Below, in pieces: positions 22,426 to 32,369 of a stretch of DNA of 64,000 nt. Every line of letters starts with the position of its first letter. The first letter of the stretch is position 1. The notes beneath the pieces were generated by a model that was not told the origin of the DNA, did not search any database, and worked only from the letters and a program-made list of their open reading frames with translations. The position numbers were made by a program, and so were the translations under genes. Source of the stretch: Heloderma charlesbogerti (Eukaryota > Chordata > Lepidosauria > Squamata > Helodermatidae); the NCBI GenBank assembly GCA_026122225.1, contig JANEZZ010002677.1, forward strand, positions 1,178,001-1,242,000, read 5' to 3'.

Positions 22426-23150
22426 GTCTCTTTTCCATAATCTGAGGAAAGGCTTTGACACATAATTGCTCTGTGTGTTCCTGATTTGTATATACAATAA
22501 AATCATGCCATATTTTATAAGAATCAGATATTTTGACTTTGCCTTTAATTTCAGTTAGTAAGTCAATTTTTCTGCCATGGCTATTTGCCATTGTGCCATG
22601 TGCCAAGACTTCAGTATTAGACATTCTGCAGTTTTCCAGGTTTTAGCTATTAATGTGCAAGGTGCTATCAGCCGTGAACACGATTAATTCCTTAGATGTC
22701 ATTTTTGCATTTTCTTCTTCCCATATTGTTAACAGTGCCAATGCTCATGTGCAGTATTTGCCGTTCTTGAGAATATAACGTTCCAACACCGTAACATGAC
22801 AGGGCATGACCACCACATATTAATAGCTGATTGCAATTTCTCCAACATTTTGAATTATTCGTGTTTGCTATTCTTGCCAGACACACTGGTGTAATATACC
22901 ATAAGTGTAACAACATAACAAATTCTCCCTAAGGATAATTAGGATTTCTTTCATTAAGTCATCCATAATTTATCCCATACATTTTGCTCTACAGTTATCC
23001 CAATATCTTCCCATGTTATTTTTAATACATCTGATGTATTTGCATCTATTTCAATAAGATGTGAATAGATTTTAGATTAATCCTTTATATTGACCATATG
23101 TTATAATAATATACCTTCAAATTTTGTCATATTTCTAGCCATACTTTGTG
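22426..23150 (-). mobile_element. L1-like ORF2 C-terminal fragment
   Basis: On the minus strand WEDIGITVEQNVWDK (about 23010-22965) is followed by HLWYITPVCLARI and NSKCWRNCN (22916-22840). These are the WEEDL, RWYxTPxxL and CWRC boxes that follow each other near the end of L1 ORF2. Further boxes are lost. Two MITEs abut the fragment at either side. Confidence 0.6.
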
Positions 23151-23159
23151 TTACTAGAG

Positions 23160-23236
23160 CATCCTTCCCCAGCCTGACACTCTCCAGATGTGTTGGACTG
23201 CAACTCCTATAATTCCCAGCCAGGTTGGGGAAGGCT
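23160..23236. mobile_element. Palindromic MITE fragment, CTTCCCC type
   Basis: CCTTCCCCAGCCTGACACTC and CTCCAGATGTGTTGGACTGC on the left pair with CAGCCAGGTTGGGGAAGGCT on the right. This is a shortened hairpin of the same type as 333-462. Confidence 0.65.
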
Positions 23237-23371
23237 GTACAAGAGGGTTCATAAGAAGATAATGTATTATCTTATTATGTCTGTTATCTTTGTCTATTAT
23301 CTCTCTGTATCTGTCTATTATCTTTGAGCAATCATGGAGGACGGGTGAAGTGCCGTCTTTAAGGCTAATAC

Positions 23372-23493
23372 TAGGGCCCCTAGACAGCATTTGAGCAGCC
23401 ACAGGATAGTTTGGACTCTCCAGTCTGAGGTCAGAGACAGCGTCCTGACCTCAGAAGGAAGAATCGACAATCTGCTCCCCCCAATGCCAGCTT
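23372..23493. mobile_element. Truncated MITE, inverted relative to 21991-22422
   Basis: CCCCTAGACAGCATTTGAGC to GCTCCCCCCAATGCCAGC is the reverse complement of the right part of the MITE at 21991-22422, with very few differences. Its outer terminus is lost. Confidence 0.75.
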
Positions 23494-23982
23494 TGAGACT
23501 GTAGTATGTAATAATTTCAGCTAAGCTAATTAAAATACTGCAGAGTGTACAATACTATATGTATTGGAAGTGACTGATTAGCGATAATAGAAATAGCAAC
23601 CCCTTCTGACCAGAAATGTCAGTGATCATCTAGACTTAAAGCCAAGTCTTATTTAAAGACCCTAATGGCTTGCTATCATAGATCATGGGAGACACAAAGC
23701 TGTGAGTTAAATATAGTATAGAAATTTACAGAAAGAGAACCTTATATCTCAAAAATGAGATTTGGTAAGTTTCCCATCATAGTTTGTTCTGATACTTGTA
23801 AGAGTTGGGCTTAGTTAGTCCCAAAATATCTCTAGCGAATATTCATGATATTTAAACTTTTCTGCAAAGATTTTTAGCAATAAACAGGAATTCTGATTTG
23901 AACTTGTTTACTTGGTAACTTCCCAGTCTTTCTAGACTTCCTGGATATGATAAATTACTAGCTAGGGCTATTAAATACTTTA

Positions 23983-24480
23983 GGGGGCAATCCTGTGCAT
24001 GCTTAGACAGAAAAAAAGTCCTACAATCCCCAGCATTCCCCAGGCAGTATGACTGGCTGGGGAATGCTGGGAGTTGTAGGACTGTTTTTTCTGTCTAAGG
24101 GCACAATCCTATGGATGCTAGACAGCTATGGGATTGTTCAGTTTTCGGGAACCCCCTCCCCACCACCTCGTAAGCCATGCGGATCGTCCCTGTGCTCCAT
24201 GCTCAGAAGAGCAGTGTGGTGTGGGGAAGGGCGGGGAGCGCGGAAGTGCTGGTATGATGCTTTCTATGCATCGTCCAGCCTCCCCCCCCCACTCCAAAAA
24301 TCTGCAGCTAGACAGCCAAAATCAGCCATCTAGCCATGAATTCAGGGTGGCTGGAGTGTGGAGGAAAAGATCCCCTCTGCACTCTGCCCACCCTACATTG
24401 GATAGGTGGCCATCTCCGAATTCAGAGGTGGCCACCTATCCCCATAGGATTGCTCCCTGAACATGCATAGGATTGCACCC
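23983..24480. mobile_element. Hairpin MITE interrupted by a second MITE
   Basis: The left end GGGGGCAATCCTGTGCATGC and right end GCATAGGATTGCACCC are flanked by TTA at 23980-23982 and 24481-24483. The inner stem CTACAATCCCCAGCATTCCC / GGAATGCTGGGAGTTGTAGG matches the short hairpin at 1895-2029. The copy is split by the insertion at 24099-24457. Its right end lies 50 bp before the acceptor-exon junction of the FAM193A exon at 24531. Confidence 0.8.
24099..24457. mobile_element. MITE nested inside the hairpin MITE
   Basis: The left end is GGGCACAATCCTATGGATGC and the right end CCCATAGGATTGCTCCC. The flanks are TAA (24096-24098) and TGA (24458-24460), a TWA-type duplication with one change. The interior matches the 5428 and 37521 copies (for example CATCTAGCCATGAATTCAGG). 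Confidence 0.8.
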
Positions 24481-24530
24481 TTAATTTGTTTTAGTTCAGG
24501 CTATTCACCTATTGCTATCTTAATTTTTAG

Positions 24531-24675
24531 ACTTGGAATAGCACACGACTCCTATAGTGAAGATACATATAGTGCCTTGCTTCAACGGTATTGCAAGTTG
24601 GAAGAGGAGATGGGGCAAGTTGCTGAGGCATGGCTTGAATGTCAGAAAAGAATAGATGATTATGTTGATGAACAG
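24531..24675 (+). CDS. FAM193A: FAM193A exon: coiled-coil segment
   Basis: 145 bases between acceptor TAATTTTTAG and donor CAG|GTAAGA. The exon starts with the last base of a split codon (phase 2) and ends on a codon boundary. It encodes LGIAHDSYSEDTYSALLQRY, then a heptad-like stretch KLEEEMGQVAEAWLECQKR ending in IDDYVDEQ. The charged and hydrophobic spacing suggests a coiled coil. IDDYVDEQ and the next exon are strongly conserved in vertebrate FAM193A, as I recall. This is the first exon I can identify; exons further upstream must exist because of the split codon. A nested MITE ends 50 bp upstream, so the branch point must lie in that short stretch or in the MITE. Confidence 0.9.
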
Positions 24676-25188
24676 GTAAGAATGTTATATGGGGGGCGGT
24701 CTTATCAGAAGTGTAGAAGTTAAAACAAAGTATTCTGTGTGTAAAGATATATGCAGTGATGAAGGTTTTCCAGAAAATTTTGAGTGAGGCTAATTTGCAT
24801 AGGTTGTTTGCATCAGAAAATGTTCAGATGCCCTATAAAGTGATCTAATGTAGCACATTTATTTTACTTGTATTTAGTAAATAACAAAATTTGCTAATTT
24901 TTTGCCCCAATCCACCTCAAGTTTTTGACCTGAAAAATTTGAGGTGGAAAAATTAAAGCACACTTCATGTGATTTAAATGATATATTATGTAGACAAGTA
25001 TTTGGATACTTGTAGAAATGTAAAGAGAATAACATATACTTCCCTTACATTGTTGAAATTTAAGGAAAAAATCAAAGGTATTGAAAACTGTTGACACTAA
25101 TTAATGTTAGCAGCCCAAAGAACCGGTTGTAGGGGCTCCTTCAGTTTTGTTGTCACTACTTATCGGTTTCATTTCACACAGATATATA

Positions 25189-25224
<36 letters not shown>

Positions 25225-25990
25225 TTTCAAGGATATATATGTATTCTCTTGCATACTTGCTAGGACGAATCACCTGAAAAACATTGATTACAACTTTGAA
25301 ATTGCCAGACTTGCCCAATATTGTATTTGCAGTTGGCATACATTCATTGTTACAATAAACTTATGACATTGAGAAAGTATCATGAAAAAAAGCCCTGAAA
25401 ATTTCTGGAAAATTTTCCACCCCACATCACTGGATATTTGTTAAAACTAGATTCATTGATACAATATTTATGTGTGTGCGCGTGTATATGAACATCCCTT
25501 TAGTTTAGTTATTTATCTTATATATGTTGCTTTTTGTAGGGGGTCAGGAAGTGGCAGCTGTATGGGCCAAAGGGAGGTCAAGAACTGGCTCCAAGAGGTT
25601 GGAGGAGTTGGGGATGCTAGTTCTGCTGTTCCTACCACTTCACAGCTTGTTGGTGGAAAGTTGCCATGAAATGTTTCTGTTGCCTCATGTCAGCTGTGCT
25701 TGGAAGGCATTAACTGGAAAGTGTAGGAGGGGAAATATATTTTTGTGCGCTTTTTGCTGGGCAGCCACACAAGAACCAAGAACCTTATTAAGGCAAGATA
25801 TGATCATCTAAACATGATAACTGAGTCTTCACCGTCAAGTGGAATTCATTTTGTGTGCTAAGTAGTAAGTAAAAAAAAAGTGAAAGAGCCAGATACATTG
25901 GATTGTTCTTCTGTTTTTTGAGTTGTAAGAGCAGATGTGATTTATGGTAGTATACTTTCTTTTAGCATATTATTTATTCTGTTTAGATAT
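24676..25990. other. Intron, no repeat end recognised
   Basis: Apart from the TA/TATG microsatellite at 25182-25224, nothing was recognised. The frames at 25472-25811 look accidental. Confidence 0.45.
25182..25224. repeat. (TA)n-(TATG)n microsatellite
   Basis: TA units (25182-25196) run into seven TATG units. Confidence 0.95.
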
Positions 25991-25999
25991 TTTATCTCT

Positions 26000-26340
26000 T
26001 TTTGTGTCTGCCTTTTCTTTATGAAAGTTCAAGGTGGCTCACAACAAAAACCATAAAATACAGTAAAATCAGAAATCACAAAATGAAACAGAATGGCAGA
26101 CCAAAAGATAAAACATAAGCAAAACAAAAAACATGACAGTGATCAAATATAATTGTAAAAAACCCCATAGGCTAGGTGGTAAAGTCAGGACTTTAAAGGT
26201 TTTTTTAAACAGAACAGTTTTACCACTGTAGTGGTAAGGAGGGGATAAAATGGATATCCCTGAGAAGGTGTTTCTAAGCTTGGGTGTTGCAACAGAAAAA
26301 GTAATAGTGATTCTTCGGTACAGTGTTATCAAATCAGGCT
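26000..26340 (-). mobile_element. LINE 3' end, reverse
   Basis: GAAAGTTCAAGGTGGCTCAC and AACAAAAACCATAAAATACA form the inverted tail. Further in, CCTGAGAAGGTGTTTCTAAG and TTGGGTGTTGCAACAGAAAA correspond to the coding end of the same LINE type. It is similar to 63750-64000. Confidence 0.6.
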
Positions 26341-26566
26341 ATCGTAGGACTGTGAAGTCCTGTGCTTAAGGGCACCAGTTGCATATCCTAATATATTCCC
26401 GTGGCACACACACTTCTTGTTTTGGCTACCACATTACTAGTGAAGTTCACAGATAAGGCATATAGAATTTGGTAGCTAGTTGTTAAAATGATTTAAGTAT
26501 TTTTAACTTTTTATTTACATAAATACATATTCTCTACACTTCAACTCTAAAAGGTTTCCAGACTAA

Positions 26567-26602
26567 ATAAAAAAAATAAAATAAAAATAAAATAAAATAA
26601 CA
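26567..26602. repeat. A-rich (AAAAT)n simple repeat
   Basis: Imperfect AAAATAAAAT units. Confidence 0.85.
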
Positions 26603-26689
26603 AGCAGCCTAAAACAATTAAAACAGGAGAACATTAACAGCAGCAGATTACTAAGAGAGCAGTTGTGTGGTCTCTGAGCACAGCTTCCA

Positions 26690-27015
26690 ATATCTGCTTG
26701 GCTTGTCAACAGAGAGAGGACCTTCTCAATACAAGCACATCAACTGTGGAACTCCCTTCCACCATCATATATGGATGGTGCAAAGCCTTACAAGGTTTCA
26801 GCGCAAGTTGAAGGCCTGTTTGTTTGTTCAGGCTTTTGAATGAATTTTCTTCTGCTGCTGCATTGTGTAAACTGATATCTATTTGTTACTGTTCTTGTTT
26901 GTTTGATTATATTTTTGTCACTGTTTTATTATTTTACTGTGTTTTATTGCATGTACTCCCTTCTGGGATTATTTTATAATGAAAAATGGGAAATAAATTT
27001 CTTAAATAAACAGGA
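26690..27015 (+). mobile_element. LINE C-terminal end and 3' UTR
   Basis: The plus strand encodes ERTFSIQAHQLWNSLPPS (about 26715-26770), a decayed form of the RLWNxLP box, followed by a T-rich 3' UTR and AAATAAATTTCTTAAATAAA. Confidence 0.6.
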
Positions 27016-27019
27016 GGAA

Positions 27020-27425
27020 GTGTGGTGGGAGGCAGGGCTTCCTGTATTTGTCTCCATCTTTCTTCCTGTATTTTTTTCTCCATCTACGGACAAAGAAAAA
27101 ATCAGCTTCTCCCACTGCCAGAAACGGGAGGGAAACATTTAGATACACTCTTTAAACATCTAAATGCTTTCCAGGGTGTGGTTGGGGGGTTGAGAGGCCA
27201 GATCCTTCAGATCTACAGCCTATCCTTCCACACCCCTGCCACACCTGTTTTTCTGAACTCAGGAGAGGGAGCCATCGTTGAAGTTTCCACGGTGGCTTGG
27301 AGGGGGTGGAGATCTGCAGATGGATCTCCTCCTCCGAGGCCAAACCACTGTCTCCAGTCTTGGAGGAGGAGATCCACTGCATCCTATAGCTCTTGGGAAG
27401 CTATCTAGGGGCCAGAGGCTTACTC
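27020..27425. mobile_element. Possible decayed MITE
   Basis: GGGAAGCTATCTAGGGGCCA near the right end resembles GCTGTCTAGGGGCCATAGGA of the 21991 MITE, and the GC-rich GGAGATCTGC / GGAGGAGATC stretches pair inside. The termini are not clean. Confidence 0.35.
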
Positions 27426-27583
27426 TCAAGTATTGCAAGCTAGTGTGGAAAGAAGTGAGCAGCACTGAAGCTGTTTCCTTTGATCTAAGGAACCTTTTAG
27501 ATTTGTAAAGAACTGACTCTTCTAGGTTAAAGGAAAGGCAATAAGTGACTCTTAAATAAGGGATAAACATTTTAAGTTTATAT

Positions 27584-29703
27584 ATTTATTACGTTTCTAC
27601 GCCGCCCAATAGCCGAAGCTCTCTGGGCGATTCACAACAATTAAAACTATAAAATACAACATGATAAGATACAATATAAAAGTTTAAAACTTTTTGTTTT
27701 TCAAGTATGAAAAACAAAAAAATTAAACATAGCAGAAATTCAAAGATTTAAAATACAGTAACAGATTTAAAACAGAAACTGAAAGACTGATATACCTGGG
27801 AAAATAAGAGGGTCTCCACCTAGCGCTGAAAAGAGCACAACATAGGTGCCAAGTGAGCCTCTCTGGGAAGCTCATTTCAAAACTGGGGTGCCACAACATA
27901 AAAGGCTCTCCTTAGCAGCCACCTACTAGGCTTTCTTTGGCAGGGGCTCCCGGAGAAGGACCGCTGAGGACAATTTTAGGGTCTGGGCAGGTATATATGG
28001 AAGTAGACAATCCTTCAGGTAACCTGGCCCCAAGCCATTTAGGGCTTTGAATTTTAATACCAGCACTTTCAGTTGGGCCTGGAAATGGACTGGCAACCAG
28101 TGCAAATAGAAATCTACTGGCATAATATGATCATGTTCGCCAGTCCCTGTTAACAATCTTGCTGCCCTATTTTGGACCAGCTGAAGTTTCCGGACCATTT
28201 TCAAAGGCAGTCCCACGTATAACACATTTCAGTAATCCAGATGAGAGGCTACTAGAGCATGGATAACTAGCTAGGCTATCCCTGTCCAGATAAGGATGTA
28301 GTTGATAGATCAGCCGAAGCTGATAAAAGGTACTCCGAGCCACCAAGTCTACCTGTGCTTCTAGTGACAATACTGGATCCAAGAGCACCCCCAAACTATG
28401 AACGCGATCCTTTAGGGGGAGTGCAACCCCCTCCAGAACAAGTTGAATATGACTTAGCCAGGCAGACAAACCACCCACTCAGACAAGATGGAGGTACTGT
28501 TAGTGGGTGGTTCATCTGCCCGGCTAGGTGATATTCAACCTGTTCTGGAGGGGGTTGCACTCCCCCTAAAGGTTCACGTTTGTAGTTTGGGGGTGCTCTT
28601 GGATCCAGAACTGTCACTTGAGGCACAGGTGAACTCAGTGGTATGGAGCACTTCTTGTCAGCTTAGGCTGGTATACCAACTGCGCCCTTATCTGGACAGA
28701 GATAGCCTAGCTACAGTTATCCATGCTCTGGTAACTTATCGTCTGGATTACTGATACGTGGGGCTGCCTTTGAAAACGGTCCGGAAACTTCAGCTGGTCC
28801 AAAATAGGGCAGCAAGATTGTTAACAGGGACTGGCCAGGGAGCTCATATTACGCCAGTACTTTTCCAGCTGCACTGGCTGCCAGTCCATTTCCAGGCCCG
28901 ATTCAAAGTGCTGGTATTAACATTCAAAGCCCTTAATGGCTTGGGGCCAGGTTATCTGAAGGATTGCCTTCTCCCATATGTGCCTGCCCAGACCTTAAGA
29001 CCATTCTCAGAGGCCCTCCTCCGTGAGCCCCTGTCAAAGGAAGTGAGGTGAGTGGCTACTAGGAGGAGGGCCTTTTCTGCTGTGGCACCCTGGCTGTGGA
29101 ATGAGCTCTCTAGTGAGGTTCACCTAGCACCTACATTGTATTCTTTTCAGCGCCAGGTGAAGACGTTTTTATTTTCCCAGGCATTTTAGCTTTCCTGTTT
29201 TAAATCTGTATTTTAAATTACTGCACTGCTGTTAGGTTTTATTCTGGTTTTAGTCTGGTTGTATTGTTATACTGTGGTTTTAATGTTTTATATATTTTAT
29301 ATTGTTTTATTGTGTGCTCTTTAGTTTTAATTTTGTGAACCACCCAGAGAGCTTTGGCTATTGGGTGGTATAGAAATGAAATAAATAAAAATAAACTAAC
29401 AGAATCTCCATCTTTTCTGGATTGATTCTCAGTTTATTGGCCCTCATCCAGTCTATCACCATGCCCAGGCACTGATTCAGAACACTCACAGTCTCATCTG
29501 GGTTAGATAAGAAGGAGAGATAGAGCTGGGTGTCATCCTCATATTGGTGACACCTCAGCCCACACCTCCGGATAACCTCTCCTAGCAGTTTCATGTAGAT
29601 GTTGAACAGCATAGGGGATAGAATATAGCCCTGTGGAGCCCAGTAGCATAGCTGCTAAGGCCCAGAGCAATAATCCGCAGCACTACCTTTATCTACTGGA
29701 GTA
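27584..29703 (-). mobile_element. CR1/L2-like LINE (host copy), split by another LINE
   Basis: The minus strand holds two blocks of one element: 29703-29395 and 28479-27584. The first encodes MLFNIYMKLLGEVIRRCGLR and YEDDTQLYLSFL (YxDD box). The second encodes the LEGVALPLKDRVHSLGVLLD block, VGLPLKMVRKLQLVQNRAAR and LNGLGPGYLKDCLLPY. The 3' terminus reads GAATCGCCCAGAGAGCTTCG then GGCGGCGTAGAAACGTAATA. Host sequence is continuous across the gap once 28480-29394 is removed. The product would be LINE reverse transcriptase; the element is decayed. Confidence 0.85.
28480..29394 (+). mobile_element. CR1/L2-like LINE (guest copy) inserted head-to-head in the host copy
   Basis: The element starts at CAGACAAGATGGAGGTACTG and ends at AAATAAATAAAAATAA. 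The plus frames encode GDIQPVLEGVALPLKVHVCS, VIHALVTYRLDY, then the LPLKTVRKLQLVQNRAARLL block and FKALNGLGPGYLKDCL, with a stop (TGA) where CNVL is expected. It is flanked by ACT at 28477-28479 and 29395-29397, a short target duplication. It is 5'-truncated, within about 20 bp of the homologous position of its own insertion site. Confidence 0.8.
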
Positions 29704-29709
29704 CAGTGA

Positions 29710-30490
29710 CAACTAGAAAGTGAATTCTAAAGACAAGCTCACACCTACACATTTCAAGGGATATTTTTATTGAAGTTGCTAACCAAAATAAGGGTTTAAT
29801 TAGTGTGCGTTTGCAGCTGTAGGTTTGGATTTTATGAAACACAAGGCACTGCTTTCAGAATGAAAAATCGCCATCTTCTTTCTGCCCCCCGCCCCCGGCC
29901 AAATGAACATAAGGCATCTTTTGATCCCATACCCTGATTCTGGAGGTGAATATCCTCAAAACATTCAGGTCCTAGTACAAGACCTTTGATAACCATTTTG
30001 TGGACAAAGGTCAGGTAAGCCTGCTCAGCTGACCTGAGCACCTGAAGTGATCATTGGGGGTTCCATTGAGCTTCAGCGAATACTTGCCATAATGAGCCCA
30101 GTCCATCTTGTTTGATCATGTAAAACATACTACTTTATTGGATATATATACAGGTATTTATATTTTATCATAATTGTTATCATGTATTCTATCTAATCAT
30201 AGTAGCTATATGTTATTTGTAGCTTGCTTTTCAATTTAAGTTTAGCCTTGTGTGAGCAGAAGAGCAGACTTCTACATTACAGAAGGTAGAAACAAACTCG
30301 ATTACATGTACTTTAATGGGCCATATTTTTTCTTCCCTGCCTCCAAATACAATTGATTATGTAATGCCTCCTTATGGCATTACTTGATCTGAAAGTAGTA
30401 TGTTTATCATAAATGAGCATGTATATTCTGAAATCAGTGAAGTAGAAATTAAACTGCATTTGATTAGTGAACTTGGCTTAATTTTGTTCC
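29710..30490. other. Intron, nothing recognised
   Basis: Single-copy looking AT-rich intron DNA before the exon at 30493. Confidence 0.45.
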
Positions 30491-30492
30491 AG

Positions 30493-30567
30493 GTAGCAAT
30501 GAGAACAAAACAACACTTTCTGAAAGAAGACTGGGAAGTTTTTAAACAGAGGCATTTCATAGAAGAG
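30493..30567 (+). CDS. FAM193A: FAM193A exon: 25-codon segment
   Basis: 75 bases between acceptor TTTTGTTCCAG and donor GAG|GTAAAG, phase 0 on both sides, encoding VAMRTKQHFLKEDWEVFKQ and then RHFIEE. I recall human FAM193A as MAMKTKQRMLKEDWEFFKQ at this point, so conservation is high. A second AG four bases downstream (GGTAG) would shift the frame into a stop, which fixes the acceptor. It continues the helical segment of the previous exon. Confidence 0.9.
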
Positions 30568-30597
30568 GTAAAGCTATATACTTGCATCACACACAGC

Positions 30598-30690
30598 TCA
30601 ATCCTATTCATGTTTACTTGGAAGTAAGTTTCACTGTGTTCAGTTGAGCTTACATCCAGGCAAATGTGCATAGGATTGTTTCCTTCTTTA
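30598..30690. mobile_element. Short palindromic MITE, AAGTAAGT type
   Basis: CAATCCTATTCATGTTTACT and TGTGCATAGGATTG form an inverted pair around ACTTGGAAGTAAGTTTCACT. The same layout occurs at 57042-57125 and, interrupted, at 41868-42890. Confidence 0.6.
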
Positions 30691-31189
30691 TATGTAAAGA
30701 AGTGGAAGATCCCTTCTGTGGTGTTTGGTGAGATTTGTTTTTCTCCAAGTGCCCCCATCGTGTGCTCCACAAACAGCCAACACTGTCAGTGCACATTTAA
30801 CATAATGTTCTGTCTCATTTGTATATTGTTTTGAATATACTGAAAACCTACAGCCTATACAAATTTCTATAATGCTGTAAAATTAACCTTTATAACAGGT
30901 TTGTAAACAAAGCTACACAGTTTTATAGGCTAGATAAAAAAATTACTAGCGTGCTAAGAGGTTATTAGGCTGCATTTCCATGTTGGTTGCAGAGGAAGGG
31001 AAGTCTCTTTCATCGTGGCCAGAATAGAAACACAGGCTACTAGCTTTTTAGAAGAGTACCTTTTGTCAAGTGGATTGATGGAGGAGGGATGCAACTGAAG
31101 ATAAAGCCAAGGCTACATGCCTTGTTAACAGGGTAGATGATGGTGTTGATGGATACTGGGAAAAGATGGGAGGAAAAATGAGCAGTTCA

Positions 31190-31385
31190 GCCTTTAAAAA
31201 CAACAACCCTTGCATAACCCTACATCAGACCATGAATGTGAGGGTTGTTTAGCCCTCCAATAACCCCCGCCAGCAGGGTTCACACGACACAACAACCCCC
31301 AGTTAGGGGTTGCATATTCATAATGGCAGCTAGCATGCACCACAGCTCCTTGAGGATTAATTAACCCACGATGGTCTGCCATATT
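31190..31385. mobile_element. Long-palindrome MITE, CAACAACCC type, half copy
   Basis: AACAACCCTTGCATAACCCT, ACAACCCCCAGTTAGGGGTT with GCATATTCATAATGGCAGC, and TTAATTAACCCACGATGG are boxes shared with 36055-36350 and 60992-61265. Only about half of the full palindrome is present. Confidence 0.6.
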
Positions 31386-31389
31386 GTGG

Positions 31390-32360
31390 GAACCAGGTCA
31401 ATGTAGAAAGTTTCTGGGTACAGATAGATGCTCTTAAAGGAATGGAGAGGGTCCATGAATAAGCTGAGAAATGGGGCATCTGGGAAGGTGTATGTGTGTG
31501 TGTGGGGGGCAGGTCAGCAGTAGTTGCCCTGCCCACTGCTGTCATGTGGCCACCGATGTCGTGTCCCAAGATCATTCACCCCTGGGGCCAAAAATGGTTC
31601 GCCCCTGCCTTAAAGCATCAAGCACAGATAAACTCTAGGAATATTTAGAATAGGTGTGAATTTGGGTGAGGTGGTCATGGTGCTTGGCCAGATAGTGCAG
31701 TTAAAGTGAGCAAAGTCAATTTGGGTCTGTTGCCTTGATTTCCTCCAAAAATGCTCAGATGCCCAAAAGCATAAGTGGTGATAATTATTGTAGAAAGTTA
31801 GGCATAGGGATGAGTGGCGCAAATAGATGGGAGACTGGGGCAAAAAGAGTGTGGCGTAGAGGACAGAAATGAGTGTAAGATGGAGACTTCAGAATCTAGG
31901 GAACGGGCAGAAGTGATGGAGGAGATATATGCTGATAATGCTGTTGAGAAAGCAACTCTCTGGATAGATTGCACTGCAAGTCTTGGAAAGAGCAAATGAC
32001 TGTGTGAATGTGTGATATGAAGGTACTGACAATAGTGTGTTGTACATGGGACTTCTGTTAAGCATCCAGTGCCTTGTCTATGATGTACCCGATGAAAAGA
32101 AGAGACTGACTCTCAAGATGTAAAAACTAAACCTAAACTAAAACTAAACCTGGAGACATTTTTTCAGAGATCTCTGCAGGCTGTAGTCTAATTTTAACCG
32201 CCAAGGAACGCCCAGAAATATAGGGTACAGGGCTAATTTGAAGAATGAAACTAGTTTTTACATCTTGAGACTCAGTCTCCCCTTTTCACTGAATGGCTTT
32301 GGATGTTCTCCAGTTTTGTCTAACTTCTTGTCTCTGATGTAGCCAGGCCCGCACATACAC
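31390..32360. other. Intron, nothing recognised
   Basis: No exon or repeat end was recognised; a short TG tract lies near 31490-31505. TCTCAAGATGTAAAAACTA and its inverted counterpart near 32260 enclose 32110-32275, a possible small hairpin. Confidence 0.4.
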
Positions 32361-32369
32361 ATTCCTTTA

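Noticed and set aside
22426..23150. Host gene exon on the minus strand with CWRNC motif
   Set aside because: The order WED..., WYITP, CWR matches the end of L1 ORF2, so it is a LINE fragment.
25460..25811. Additional FAM193A exon between 24675 and 30493
   Set aside because: The 24675 exon ends in phase 0 and joins directly to the 30493 exon with sequence I recall as contiguous in human FAM193A; the frames here have no conserved content.
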